NCBI GenBank assembly: GCA_002393955.1
Contig: DGSK01000007.1
Coordinates: forward strand, 1 to 5,316
DNA length: 5,316 bases
Source: Lachnospiraceae bacterium UBA4364
GTDB lineage: Bacteria > Bacillota > Clostridia > Lachnospirales > Lachnospiraceae
Direction of reading: 5' to 3'
Within the stretch, counting starts at the first letter, position 1. Each line of letters opens with the position of its first letter. A program made the translations under genes and the position numbers. Below are positions 1 to 4,941 of this stretch, one piece after another. The notes under the pieces are model-generated. The model was not told the DNA's origin. It ran no database searches and was given only the letters and a program-made list of their open reading frames with translations.

Positions 1-45
1 GCGTTCGGGACGCAGAGGTCGCAGGTTCAAATCCTGTTGCGCCGA
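1..45 (+). tRNA. tRNA-Pro (anticodon CGG), 3' part; 5' half lies outside the window
   Basis: The window opens inside the anticodon stem. Bases 1-3 (GCG) pair with 11-13 (CGC), and the 7-base loop TTCGGGA at 4-10 places anticodon CGG at 6-8, followed by G37, as expected for proline tRNA reading CCG. The variable region AGGTC is at 16-20. The T stem GCAGG/CCTGT (21-25, 33-37) encloses the loop TTCAAAT. The acceptor 3' strand TGCGCCG is at 38-44 and the discriminator A at 45. The stretch GAGGTCGCAGGTTCAAATCC is typical of bacterial tRNA-Pro. No CCA is encoded (TTC follows), so it would be added after transcription. The D arm and the 5' acceptor strand cannot be checked. Confidence 0.93.
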
Positions 46-58
46 TTCAGTATTTTCA

Positions 59-89
59 AGGGTTTCAGGGTTTGAAGCCCTATTTTTTT
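59..89 (+). terminator. Intrinsic terminator of the tRNA-Pro transcript
   Basis: AGGGTTTC at 59-66 pairs with GAAGCCCT at 74-81 (8 bp including one G-T wobble) around a 7-base loop. A82 and seven Ts at 83-89 follow. It lies 13 bases after the tRNA discriminator, so it should end the tRNA transcript before the oppositely oriented genes begin. Confidence 0.85.
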
Positions 90-110
90 CCTGAAATATC
101 TAAGAAGTAT

Positions 111-260
111 CTACAGTTCTTCTTTCATTTTTCTCACAAGAAATATGCCAAGAACAATCATTGCGGCTAAAAGCAATAAGCCGTCCAACGGCCATGCTAT
201 AAATAAAAACATGTACTCAGGGGCGTTCGGGAAGTAAAATTTGTTGCCACCACAGAAATA
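111..260 (-). pseudogene. Probable 3' remnant of a membrane-protein gene (49 codons, no start)
   Basis: On the minus strand the frame is open from directly after the TAA of the flavoprotein gene down to a TAG at 111-113. The 49 codons give a protein-like sequence: a polar stretch (YFCGGNKFYFPNAPEY), one clear membrane segment (MFLFIAWPLDG, then LLLLAAMIVLGIFLV), and a positively charged tail RKMKEEL. Its only ATG (210-212) would give a 33-aa single-span peptide, but no SD sequence precedes that ATG, and the 16 codons before it already look coding. I therefore read it as the C-terminal end of a lost larger membrane protein. A tiny membrane protein starting at 212 is the alternative. I do not recognise the family. 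The position beside a tRNA gene fits a recombination-prone site. Confidence 0.4.
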
Positions 261-827
261 TTATTCCATTCTATCGTCCAGTTCTTTATCCATCACATCT
301 TTAAGAATTTTTTCTGCATCTGCACCCGCGATATCCAAACCGGTTGCCTTGATCTGCCTTATATGTTCTATACCATAAAAATTCTGTGCCAGGGCTTTGA
401 TATATCCATATCCGAATTCCTCCGGGCAATAATTTCCCCCCGCAGTCGTAATATAACACAACTCCTTCGCCTTACACAGTCCTCTGGGATAGCCTTCCGG
501 GGTATACTCAAATGTAATCCCCCGAACATTAATGTGCTCAAAATACTGCTTTAACGCTGCAGGAAAAGACAGATCCCAATAAGGCGCCGCTATAACAATG
601 CTGTCCGCTTCAGCAAACTGCCTTGCAAGCGTAAACATTCCATCCGAAAATCTGCCATTGGCAATCAGGTCATCCCTTTTCCTCAAATATGCCTCATCCG
701 TCACGGGCAATTCTGCATTTTCCAGCTTCACTTCCGTAACCGGTTCATTTTTTTTAGAAAGATAAGCATCTGCTATCCTCTTTGTTCTAGATTTTTCTCT
801 TACACAGGCATTGATATAAAGTATCAT
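261..827 (-). CDS. FMN-dependent NADH-azoreductase / NAD(P)H dehydrogenase (quinone) family, flavodoxin fold
   Basis: This is a predicted cytosolic flavoprotein of 188 aa that would move two electrons from NAD(P)H via FMN to quinones, azo or nitro compounds. The true substrate cannot be read from sequence. The N-terminal strand MILYINACVRE is followed by a Ser/Arg/Thr-rich phosphate loop (KSRTK, residues 12-16). APYWDLSFPAALK (81-93) matches the family's P-x-Y-N/D-x-S/N-x-P isoalloxazine-binding segment. GITFEYTPEG (103-112) and TTAGGNY (127-133) match the conserved GxTFxYT and xxGGxY motifs. The length is slightly short for AzoR (about 200 aa). I chose the ATG at 825-827 because GAGGTGG lies just upstream and the protein then begins at beta-strand 1. 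An in-frame ATG at 860 would translate that SD as protein. It follows the DUF3795 gene by 23 bases, so co-transcription is likely. Confidence 0.85.
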   Translation of the reverse strand: MILYINACVREKSRTKRIADAYLSKKNEPVTEVKLENAELPVTDEAYLRKRDDLIANGRFSDGMFTLARQFAEADSIVIAAPYWDLSFPAALKQYFEHINVRGITFEYTPEGYPRGLCKAKELCYITTAGGNYCPEEFGYGYIKALAQNFYGIEHIRQIKATGLDIAGADAEKILKDVMDKELDDRME

Positions 828-830
828 GCT

Positions 831-837
831 CCACCTC
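831..837 (-). promoter_or_regulatory. Ribosome binding site of the flavoprotein gene
   Basis: On the minus strand GAGGTGG precedes the ATG at 825-827, with GAGG six bases from the start. It fixes the start at 827 rather than at the in-frame ATG at 860, which overlaps the upstream gene's stop region and has no good SD. Confidence 0.75.
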
Positions 838-850
838 GACTTTCTGCAAA

Positions 851-1303
851 TTAAATGCAATCCGATGTATCACTTACTGTCTGAACAGAGCGAAGGTTCT
901 TCTCTTTTTCAAAGAAAGCTCTCTTTATCCGCTCATATTCCTCATCCGTGCATATCTTTTTGCACGTGGGTTCAAAAGACTTCGTAACTTCAAAGCATTC
1001 CTTCATATTGTCACAGGGGTACTCATCACACTCCGCACAGGTCTTTATTCTTCTTTCTTCACAGCATTTTACAACATGGTACCTGCACCAGTTCTCCGTT
1101 TTGCACCCTGTGCATGATATCTCTTCATTAGTCACAACATGGTCACGATATCCTATCTTAAACCACAGCTCTGCAGTATGATGAAGCTCTTCCTCTGTTT
1201 TCTCATAAGGATGTGCTATATATCTGGGACAGGATGCGCAATCATTTCCGCACGCCGCCAGCACTTTTACCTCCCGCCTCTCCTGCATTGTCTTTATATC
1301 CAA
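851..1303 (-). CDS. DUF3795 family Cys-rich protein (putative zinc- or Fe-S-binding)
   Basis: This 150-aa protein has 15 cysteines, 14 of them between residues 18 and 118. The N-terminal CGNDCASCPRYIA (18-30) matches the DUF3795 signature CGxxCxxCPxY. It is followed by CTGC (64-67), a C73/C80/C81 cluster, then CAECDEYPC (89-97), another family hallmark, and C103, C114 and C118. Cysteine pairs of this kind imply metal or Fe-S binding, but no biochemical role is established for the family. The C-terminal tail (about 133-150) is polar and probably disordered. The start is a TTG at 1301-1303, chosen because GAGGTG lies seven bases upstream and an in-frame TGA closes the frame nine bases further out. 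The ATG at residue 6 (1288) is the alternative and has a weaker SD. It is first in a two-gene minus-strand operon with the flavoprotein, which suggests a shared redox role (inference). Confidence 0.85.
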   Translation of the reverse strand: MDIKTMQERREVKVLAACGNDCASCPRYIAHPYEKTEEELHHTAELWFKIGYRDHVVTNEEISCTGCKTENWCRYHVVKCCEERRIKTCAECDEYPCDNMKECFEVTKSFEPTCKKICTDEEYERIKRAFFEKEKNLRSVQTVSDTSDCI

Positions 1304-1310
1304 CTTCCAT

Positions 1311-1316
1311 CACCTC
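1311..1316 (-). promoter_or_regulatory. Ribosome binding site supporting a TTG start for the DUF3795 gene
   Basis: GAGGTG on the minus strand sits seven bases before the TTG at 1301-1303. It is well placed for TTG but about 22 bases from the next in-frame ATG (1286-1288), so TTG is preferred. Confidence 0.6.
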
Positions 1317-1418
1317 AGCATCTTCAATTCACATATCCGATCAGCTCGTTATTCATTTTATCACAATCCGTATATCGTTCATATTACAGCAAACGACAAA
1401 ACAATGCCGAAAAAACTC

Positions 1419-1447
1419 TTTTCATTATAGAACATTTGTTCTATAAT
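1419..1447 (+). promoter_or_regulatory. Sigma-A-type promoter of the 103-aa gene, with a LexA box in the spacer
   Basis: A perfect -10 TATAAT is at 1442-1447. Seventeen bases upstream lies TTTTCA at 1419-1424 (4 of 6 matches to TTGACA). The spacer is filled by the GAAC-N4-GTTC operator at 1430-1441, so a bound repressor would block RNA polymerase directly. Transcription should start near 1454, giving a short leader of about 20 bases with SD GAGGA at 1461-1465, seven bases before the ATG at 1473. Confidence 0.75.
1424..1447. promoter_or_regulatory. Probable LexA (SOS) operator inside a 24-bp perfect palindrome
   Basis: The arms ATTATAGAACA (1424-1434) and TGTTCTATAAT (1437-1447) are exact reverse complements around a central TT. 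The core GAAC ATTT GTTC (1430-1441) fits the Gram-positive LexA/DinR pattern GAAC-N4-GTTC, as known from Bacillus. The box overlaps a consensus promoter, the usual SOS arrangement. LexA itself is not encoded in the window, so the assignment rests on the motif and its placement. Confidence 0.75.
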
Positions 1448-1452
1448 ATAAT
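1424..1452 (-). promoter_or_regulatory. Possible divergent promoter reading toward the DUF3795 operon
   Basis: Because the palindrome ends in TATAAT on both strands, the minus strand also has a perfect -10 (1429 down to 1424). The -35 position 17 bases away (1452 down to 1447) is only ATTATA, a 3 of 6 match. A transcript from here would have a leader of roughly 110 bases before the TTG at 1303. Weaker -10-like sequences lie closer to the gene (for example TAAAAT on the minus strand near 1354-1359), so this is only a candidate. Confidence 0.35.
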
Positions 1453-1472
1453 AAATCAATGAGGACAATGCT

Positions 1473-1784
1473 ATGGAAGAGCCTAATTATTATGCAAACA
1501 ACAAATCAATACGGAGAAAAGTGGACGTGATATGCCTTCACACCAAAGAGGGAAAAATCAAACCCATGCGAATCCGTCTGATAGATGAGGACGGCCTGCC
1601 GCAGATATTTGACATCAAGGGTTACCTGGATCATTCACACCACGGATCACGCACGATGCCGGATGGGATGTGCGTTACTGACGAGACGCTTATATATGAA
1701 TGCAAAATTTCGGTGATCAGCCGCGAGCGTATAATCATGCTCTACTACAACCGGCGTGATGACGGCTGGACTATGACTGATTAG
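1473..1784 (+). CDS. Small protein of unknown function, probably SOS-inducible
   Basis: This is a 103-aa soluble protein with no signal peptide or membrane segment. The first 14 residues are polar. The core then alternates short hydrophobic strands and turns: KVDVICLHT (16-24), IKPMRIRLIDEDG (29-41), IFDIKGYLD (45-53), a His-rich turn HSHHGSR (54-60), PDGMCVTD (63-70), LIYECKISV (73-81) and RIIMLYYNRR (86-95). This suggests a compact all-beta fold. I do not recognise a characterised domain. My impression, unchecked, is that similar small proteins occur near Y-family DNA polymerase genes in Clostridia, which would fit the operator. SD GAGGA at 1461-1465 supports the ATG start. It is a single-gene unit: the next gene converges on it. 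The LexA box in its promoter suggests expression after DNA damage, but its activity is unknown. Confidence 0.8.
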   Translation: MEEPNYYANNKSIRRKVDVICLHTKEGKIKPMRIRLIDEDGLPQIFDIKGYLDHSHHGSRTMPDGMCVTDETLIYECKISVISRERIIMLYYNRRDDGWTMTD

Positions 1785-1812
1785 GCCTGCGTACAGATAA
1801 ACAGTCAGGCTA
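1782..1812. terminator. Weak stem-loop between convergent genes
   Basis: TAGGCCTG (1782-1789, which includes the stop codon of the 103-aa gene) pairs with CAGGCTA (1806-1812), giving seven base pairs with one bulged G and a 16-base loop. No T-run follows on either strand, so it is at best a weak bidirectional terminator in the 36-base gap between converging genes. Nothing else there resembles a terminator. Confidence 0.25.
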
Positions 1813-1820
1813 CACTATCC

Positions 1821-2663
1821 TTATACCTCTTCAACAAACATTCCCGTTAGCTTCGGAACATCAAAGCGTCTCATAAAAAGATCGCACTTACAGAGGAAAG
1901 CATAGAACACGTGCCTGCCACGTCCTGACAGGGACTCATAATTGCCCTGACCTTTTGCAAGGATCACGTCTGCCCCATCGAGCGCATTCCTTGCAACCTG
2001 CGGCATCATGTCGTAGATTGTTCCTGCTACGGCCTCTCCGTTACTAATGATCTCTGCTATTTTATCAAGCCCAACGTAACGAGCATCTTCCTCAGTAGCG
2101 TCATTTAGTACTTCCCTGCCACGTACAAGAACCTTCACATTAATATCGGGAAACCTTTTCTGCAGCTGCTCTATCATCAGCTTATCCAATACTATTTCTC
2201 CGCAATTGTCACATATGAGAAGAAATGAGCTGCCCTTTTCACACTCCCTTAAGAATGCTTCATAAACCGGAACATCCCTCTCCTGCATACCGGTATCTTT
2301 AAAAAGCGTCATAAACTCATTCTGATCCACCCGGTCCATGGCCCCGAAATCAATGTAGTTTCCGATCCTTGACATGATAAGAGCCTTCGCCAGCGGATCA
2401 GCCGACGCCTCTATCTCGCAGCGAAGATCATTTTCCATACCAAGCACCAGATCATTATATTTTTTCTTTATATCCTTATAGTCAGCGGTCTTGCCGAAGA
2501 GCTCCTCGTGTACTTTATTAAACCGGAATACCATATAAGGACTGGTATCATCCTCACTCCTATTATCAAGCAGTTCCTTTATCTTTGCGAGATACTCCTC
2601 ATTATCGGTTTTATTCCTCTGTCTGTCATACAGACACTTGGCACAGCTTTCAGATATACGCAC
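1821..2663 (-). CDS. DUF89 family protein, metal-dependent damage-control phosphatase (ARMT1-like)
   Basis: At 280 aa it has the usual length for prokaryotic DUF89 proteins. These are Co2+/Ni2+- or Mn2+-dependent phosphatases thought to remove damaged or surplus phosphometabolites; the substrate here is unknown. The N-terminal C7-x-x-C10 pair marks the prokaryotic CxxC-bearing subgroup. GNYIDFG (101-107) and the metal/catalytic segment CDNCGEIVLD (151-160, with D152, N153 and D160) follow. VRGREVLNDAT (180-190) carries the conserved Asn-Asp, KGQGNYE (237-243) is the phosphate-side signature, and the end holds FLCKCD (256-261). All expected motifs are present, so it should be active. The start is GTG at 2661-2663 with AGGAG nine bases upstream. 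It lies 40 bases downstream of the acetyltransferase gene in the same direction, so the two are probably one transcript. Confidence 0.88.
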   Translation of the reverse strand: MRISESCAKCLYDRQRNKTDNEEYLAKIKELLDNRSEDDTSPYMVFRFNKVHEELFGKTADYKDIKKKYNDLVLGMENDLRCEIEASADPLAKALIMSRIGNYIDFGAMDRVDQNEFMTLFKDTGMQERDVPVYEAFLRECEKGSSFLLICDNCGEIVLDKLMIEQLQKRFPDINVKVLVRGREVLNDATEEDARYVGLDKIAEIISNGEAVAGTIYDMMPQVARNALDGADVILAKGQGNYESLSGRGRHVFYAFLCKCDLFMRRFDVPKLTGMFVEEV

Positions 2664-2672
2664 TCGCAGTTT

Positions 2673-2677
2673 CTCCT
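2673..2677 (-). promoter_or_regulatory. Ribosome binding site supporting a GTG start for the DUF89 gene
   Basis: AGGAG on the minus strand lies nine bases before the GTG at 2661-2663. A second purine-rich stretch (GGAGGA) sits just upstream. The family's N-terminal CxxC pair then falls at residues 7-10, as expected. Confidence 0.65.
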
Positions 2678-2703
2678 TTCCTCCGGACCAAAGCCCTCAG
2701 TAT

Positions 2704-3210
2704 TCAGGCTTTTTCTATAAACATTTCCATATCCGTACAGTTCCAGATACCTATCGGCATTTTGCATTCCCTGACGGCATATGCCTTAAATCCAACTGAT
2801 TCATAACAGCGTCTTGCGCTTTCGTTATTTTCAAACACTCCCAAATCAATCCTTGCCACATTCAGATTCTTCTTTACATACTCAATCCCCAGCCGAAGCA
2901 TTTCTTTTCCGTATCCCCTGCCCCTAATCTCAGGACTTACTATCACGAACCCAAATCGGACAGTACTGTCATCATTATCGCGCGGATATCTTATAATAAA
3001 ATGGCCGATCACATTTCCATTACCATCTGCTGCTGTGAGGGGAATAAACCGTCCTGCCTCAAGCTGCGGAATGTAATTTTCATTTATGTCATCTCCTGAC
3101 AATGGATACTTATTAAATCTGTCAGCAGACCACCTGTATAGCTCCTCCTCTGATCGGATCCAGCCGGCAATACTCTGTGCGTCTTCTTTTTTGTACTCTC
3201 TAAGAATCAT
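2704..3210 (-). CDS. GNAT family N-acetyltransferase (RimJ/RimL-like)
   Basis: This 168-aa cytosolic enzyme would transfer an acetyl group from acetyl-CoA to an amine on a protein N-terminus or small molecule; the acceptor cannot be predicted. The N-terminal LREYKKEDAQSIAGWI (3-18) is typical of motif C/D entry. IGHFIIRYP (68-76) and VRFGFVIVSPEIRGRGYG (84-101) form motif A, with the acetyl-CoA pyrophosphate loop R96-G-R-G-Y-G101. GVFENNESARRCYESVGF (124-141) is motif B, the standard NxxAxxxYxxxGF end of the fold. The domain is complete and no frameshift is seen. The ATG at 3208-3210 has AAAGGG nine bases upstream. It is first in a two-gene unit with the DUF89 phosphatase, so acetylation and dephosphorylation of related small molecules is a reasonable but unproven link. 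Confidence 0.88.
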   Translation of the reverse strand: MILREYKKEDAQSIAGWIRSEEELYRWSADRFNKYPLSGDDINENYIPQLEAGRFIPLTAADGNGNVIGHFIIRYPRDNDDSTVRFGFVIVSPEIRGRGYGKEMLRLGIEYVKKNLNVARIDLGVFENNESARRCYESVGFKAYAVRECKMPIGIWNCTDMEMFIEKA

Positions 3211-3273
3211 AGCCCATAGCCCTTTCTCTCAGGATCTCCTGGTAAAGTAACAGTGCAGGATTACCACGATCTT

Positions 3274-3282
3274 ATTATACCA
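3274..3282 (-). promoter_or_regulatory. Extended -10 promoter of the GNAT-DUF89 operon
   Basis: On the minus strand the sequence reads TGG TATAAT (3282 down to 3274), a perfect -10 with the TGn extension. No good -35 lies at the proper distance, which is common for extended -10 promoters. Transcription would begin near 3267, leaving a leader of about 57 bases. Confidence 0.65.
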
Positions 3283-3319
3283 TAACAAAAATCCATAATT
3301 CGGAATCCGGAGAAATCTG

Positions 3320-3348
3320 TTGCGAACATATACCCCCGCATATATAAT
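3320..3348 (+). promoter_or_regulatory. Promoter of the membrane glycosyltransferase gene
   Basis: TTGCGA at 3320-3325 (4 of 6 matches) and TATAAT at 3343-3348 are separated by exactly 17 bases. The predicted start site near 3355 leaves a leader of about 47 bases. Ribosome binding is weak: the only SD-like sequence is GCAGG at 3386-3390, 11 bases from the ATG at 3402, suggesting modest translation. An imperfect inverted repeat (3324-3352) overlaps the spacer and the -10. Confidence 0.6.
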
Positions 3349-3352
3349 GTTC
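3324..3352. repeat. Imperfect inverted repeat over the promoter, possible operator
   Basis: GAACATATA at 3324-3332 is mirrored by TATAT plus AATGTTC at 3341-3352; the outer GAACAT and ATGTTC are exact reverse complements. It covers the promoter spacer and the -10 box, a position where a repressor would act. The half-site spacing does not fit the LexA box, and no regulator is encoded nearby. Confidence 0.3.
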
Positions 3353-3401
3353 CTGTTAAATTGAGACTATAACTACATACTGATAGCAGGTTATTATTCA
3401 T

Positions 3402-4880
3402 ATGGACAAAAAACTGATATCCGTTTTCGAATGGCTTAATATTTTATTCATGGGAACTGTTCTTATTGTTTCCGTGACCGGAACATATCACCATATAGCC
3501 TGGTGCAAAGTTTCATTCGTTTCGCTTCTCTGGTTTGTCTGCTTTCTTTTTACTTTTTTAATTTTAAAAAAATCCGAAGCATTTCTTACAAAGCATAAGA
3601 CAATCCTTTTGAGTGCATATCTCATTCTGCTTTTTGCCGTCCTTTCAGTCGCTTCAATATTATTTGCCAATCCTCCAACCAATGACTACGGAGAAGTATA
3701 TGAAAGCTCATTGGATCTCATATCCGGCAAAGAAGTCAGCTGGGATTATTTCGCCATGTTCAAGAATAATTATCTGCTTCTGTTATTGCTTGCACTGATA
3801 AGACTCCCCGCATATCTTGCAGGTTTTGACGGCTCATGTTCGATTATTATTTTTTCGGTTCTGTGCGCAACAATAACAGCCCTCCTTATTTTTAAAGTAA
3901 TGGAACACTTCCGTTTTCCGGTATATGTATGCTTTCTGGCATTAGTGGTCTACGCCCTTTTTTTACCATTATACGGCTGCACCTATGCCTTCTATTCCGA
4001 CCAGGCTACTATTATGCTCACAGTTCTTCCCATCTATCTCATTGTATCTGATTCCGGCAGCCACAAATGGTTATCCATTGTAAAAATCATCCTTGCAGGT
4101 TTGTTTGCATGCACGGCTTTCTGGCTGAAGCCCACTGCAGTGATACCTGTAATAGCTTTTACAATAGTGAAACTTCTTACAGCATTTAATCGTCGTACAC
4201 TTCAGGGAATTCTCATATACTGCTGTGCTTTTGTATGTTTTTTTGTTGTATACGAACTGATATGGCGTGCCTCACCGGCTTCTAAAATGACAGATATGCA
4301 TGTACCCATAATACACTGGATTGCCCTTGGCTCACACGGCCACGGCGACTGGGGTGACAATGCCGACTATGCCTATGAGCTTCTTTCAATACCCGGTATA
4401 GAAAGTAAAAATGAATTTGCTTATTCATATTTACGCCGGAACCTTAGTGAAATGTTTTCCGTCACTCACATAGTCAGCAAAATACGACACAACTTTGCCG
4501 CAGGTTTCATGGGACTTTCCACATATATATACGTACCGGAGTCACCTGCCTATCCTTTTCTGAGTGCGTACGGAGTTTACGGCGGATATACGATGATGTT
4601 ATCGACAGGAATGTATTATCTGCTCCTTTTACTTAATATTCTCGGAAGCGTAAATTCTATAATCAGACAGAAGATAGATTGCCATGACAATTTAGGACTT
4701 TTTGCCCGCATTTCCCTCTTTGGACTATTCCTCTTCCTTATGTTTTGGGAGGCAAATAACAGACAGCTTTATAACCATATCCCATTGCTGGTGATTACCG
4801 GAATGGCTGCATTCACACAATTCTTTGATAAACCTGCAGATATTTTCAATTCATTTTATGTCGTTTCCGTAGATAATTAA
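3402..4880 (+). CDS. Polytopic membrane protein, GT-C type glycosyltransferase (GT39/PMT-like)
   Basis: This 492-aa protein has roughly 11-13 hydrophobic segments (for example about 11-28, 36-55, 68-89, 124-142, 147-166, 173-192, 203-216, 225-256, 268-287, 396-416, 434-449, 459-475). It has no cleavable signal peptide. It resembles Firmicutes GT-C enzymes, which use polyprenyl-phosphate sugars on the outer membrane face to decorate teichoic acids, polysaccharide or lipids. PPTNDYGEVY (91-100), after the third segment, carries the candidate catalytic Asp95 and Glu98. WDYFAMFKNN (114-123) corresponds to the YF-xx-YPxN motif. YSDQ (198-201), WLKPT (241-245), the extracellular MHVPIIHWIALGSHGHGDW (299-317) and the late EANNRQLYNHIP (450-461), which resembles the family's ExRxRYLxxxxP, support this. 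The weak SD leaves the start somewhat open. No other glycosylation gene is adjacent, so substrate and acceptor are unknown. It could be an uncharacterised membrane protein sharing only the fold. Confidence 0.75.
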   Translation: MDKKLISVFEWLNILFMGTVLIVSVTGTYHHIAWCKVSFVSLLWFVCFLFTFLILKKSEAFLTKHKTILLSAYLILLFAVLSVASILFANPPTNDYGEVYESSLDLISGKEVSWDYFAMFKNNYLLLLLLALIRLPAYLAGFDGSCSIIIFSVLCATITALLIFKVMEHFRFPVYVCFLALVVYALFLPLYGCTYAFYSDQATIMLTVLPIYLIVSDSGSHKWLSIVKIILAGLFACTAFWLKPTAVIPVIAFTIVKLLTAFNRRTLQGILIYCCAFVCFFVVYELIWRASPASKMTDMHVPIIHWIALGSHGHGDWGDNADYAYELLSIPGIESKNEFAYSYLRRNLSEMFSVTHIVSKIRHNFAAGFMGLSTYIYVPESPAYPFLSAYGVYGGYTMMLSTGMYYLLLLLNILGSVNSIIRQKIDCHDNLGLFARISLFGLFLFLMFWEANNRQLYNHIPLLVITGMAAFTQFFDKPADIFNSFYVVSVDN

Positions 4881-4898
4881 AAGAATCTATTGTCCCGG

Positions 4899-4941
4899 AA
4901 ACCGAAAAGTTGGATGGCCCCAATGCTTTTCACCGGTTTTT
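4899..4941 (+). terminator. Probable intrinsic terminator after the membrane glycosyltransferase gene
   Basis: A long interrupted hairpin is seen: AAACCG (4899-4904) with CGGTTT (4934-4939), AAAAG (4905-4909) with CTTTT (4926-4930), and TTGG (4910-4913) with CCAA (4920-4923), closing a six-base loop. The 3' side has small bulges TG and CAC. A T5 run (4937-4941) ends it. The 3' arm overlaps the last codons of the convergent PAS-protein gene. Confidence 0.5.

Noticed and set aside
828..860. Longer N-terminus of the flavoprotein starting at the ATG at 860
   Set aside because: The added residues would be translated from the SD sequence, do not resemble the family N-terminus, and the ATG at 827 is well served by GAGGTGG.
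111..860. Flavoprotein extended by stop-codon read-through into a membrane tail
   Set aside because: The frame continues open after TAA, but nothing seen (no known read-through context or matching fusion family) supports it; the shared frame has a one in three chance.
880..896. GAAC...GTTC half-sites near 880-896 as a second LexA box
   Set aside because: The half-sites are nine bases apart instead of four and lie inside the DUF3795 coding region.
948..1462. Several plus-strand open frames over the DUF3795 gene and its upstream region
   Set aside because: They are antisense to a gene with clear family motifs, have low-complexity Ser/Leu-rich translations, and show no convincing SD or known motif.
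2579..2767. Small minus-strand frame bridging the GNAT and DUF89 genes
   Set aside because: It overlaps both well-supported genes in another frame, and its translation shows no domain character.
3355..3401. Riboswitch or attenuator in the leader of the membrane protein gene
   Set aside because: The predicted leader is only about 47 bases, with no clear stem-loop or T-run, too short for a known riboswitch class.
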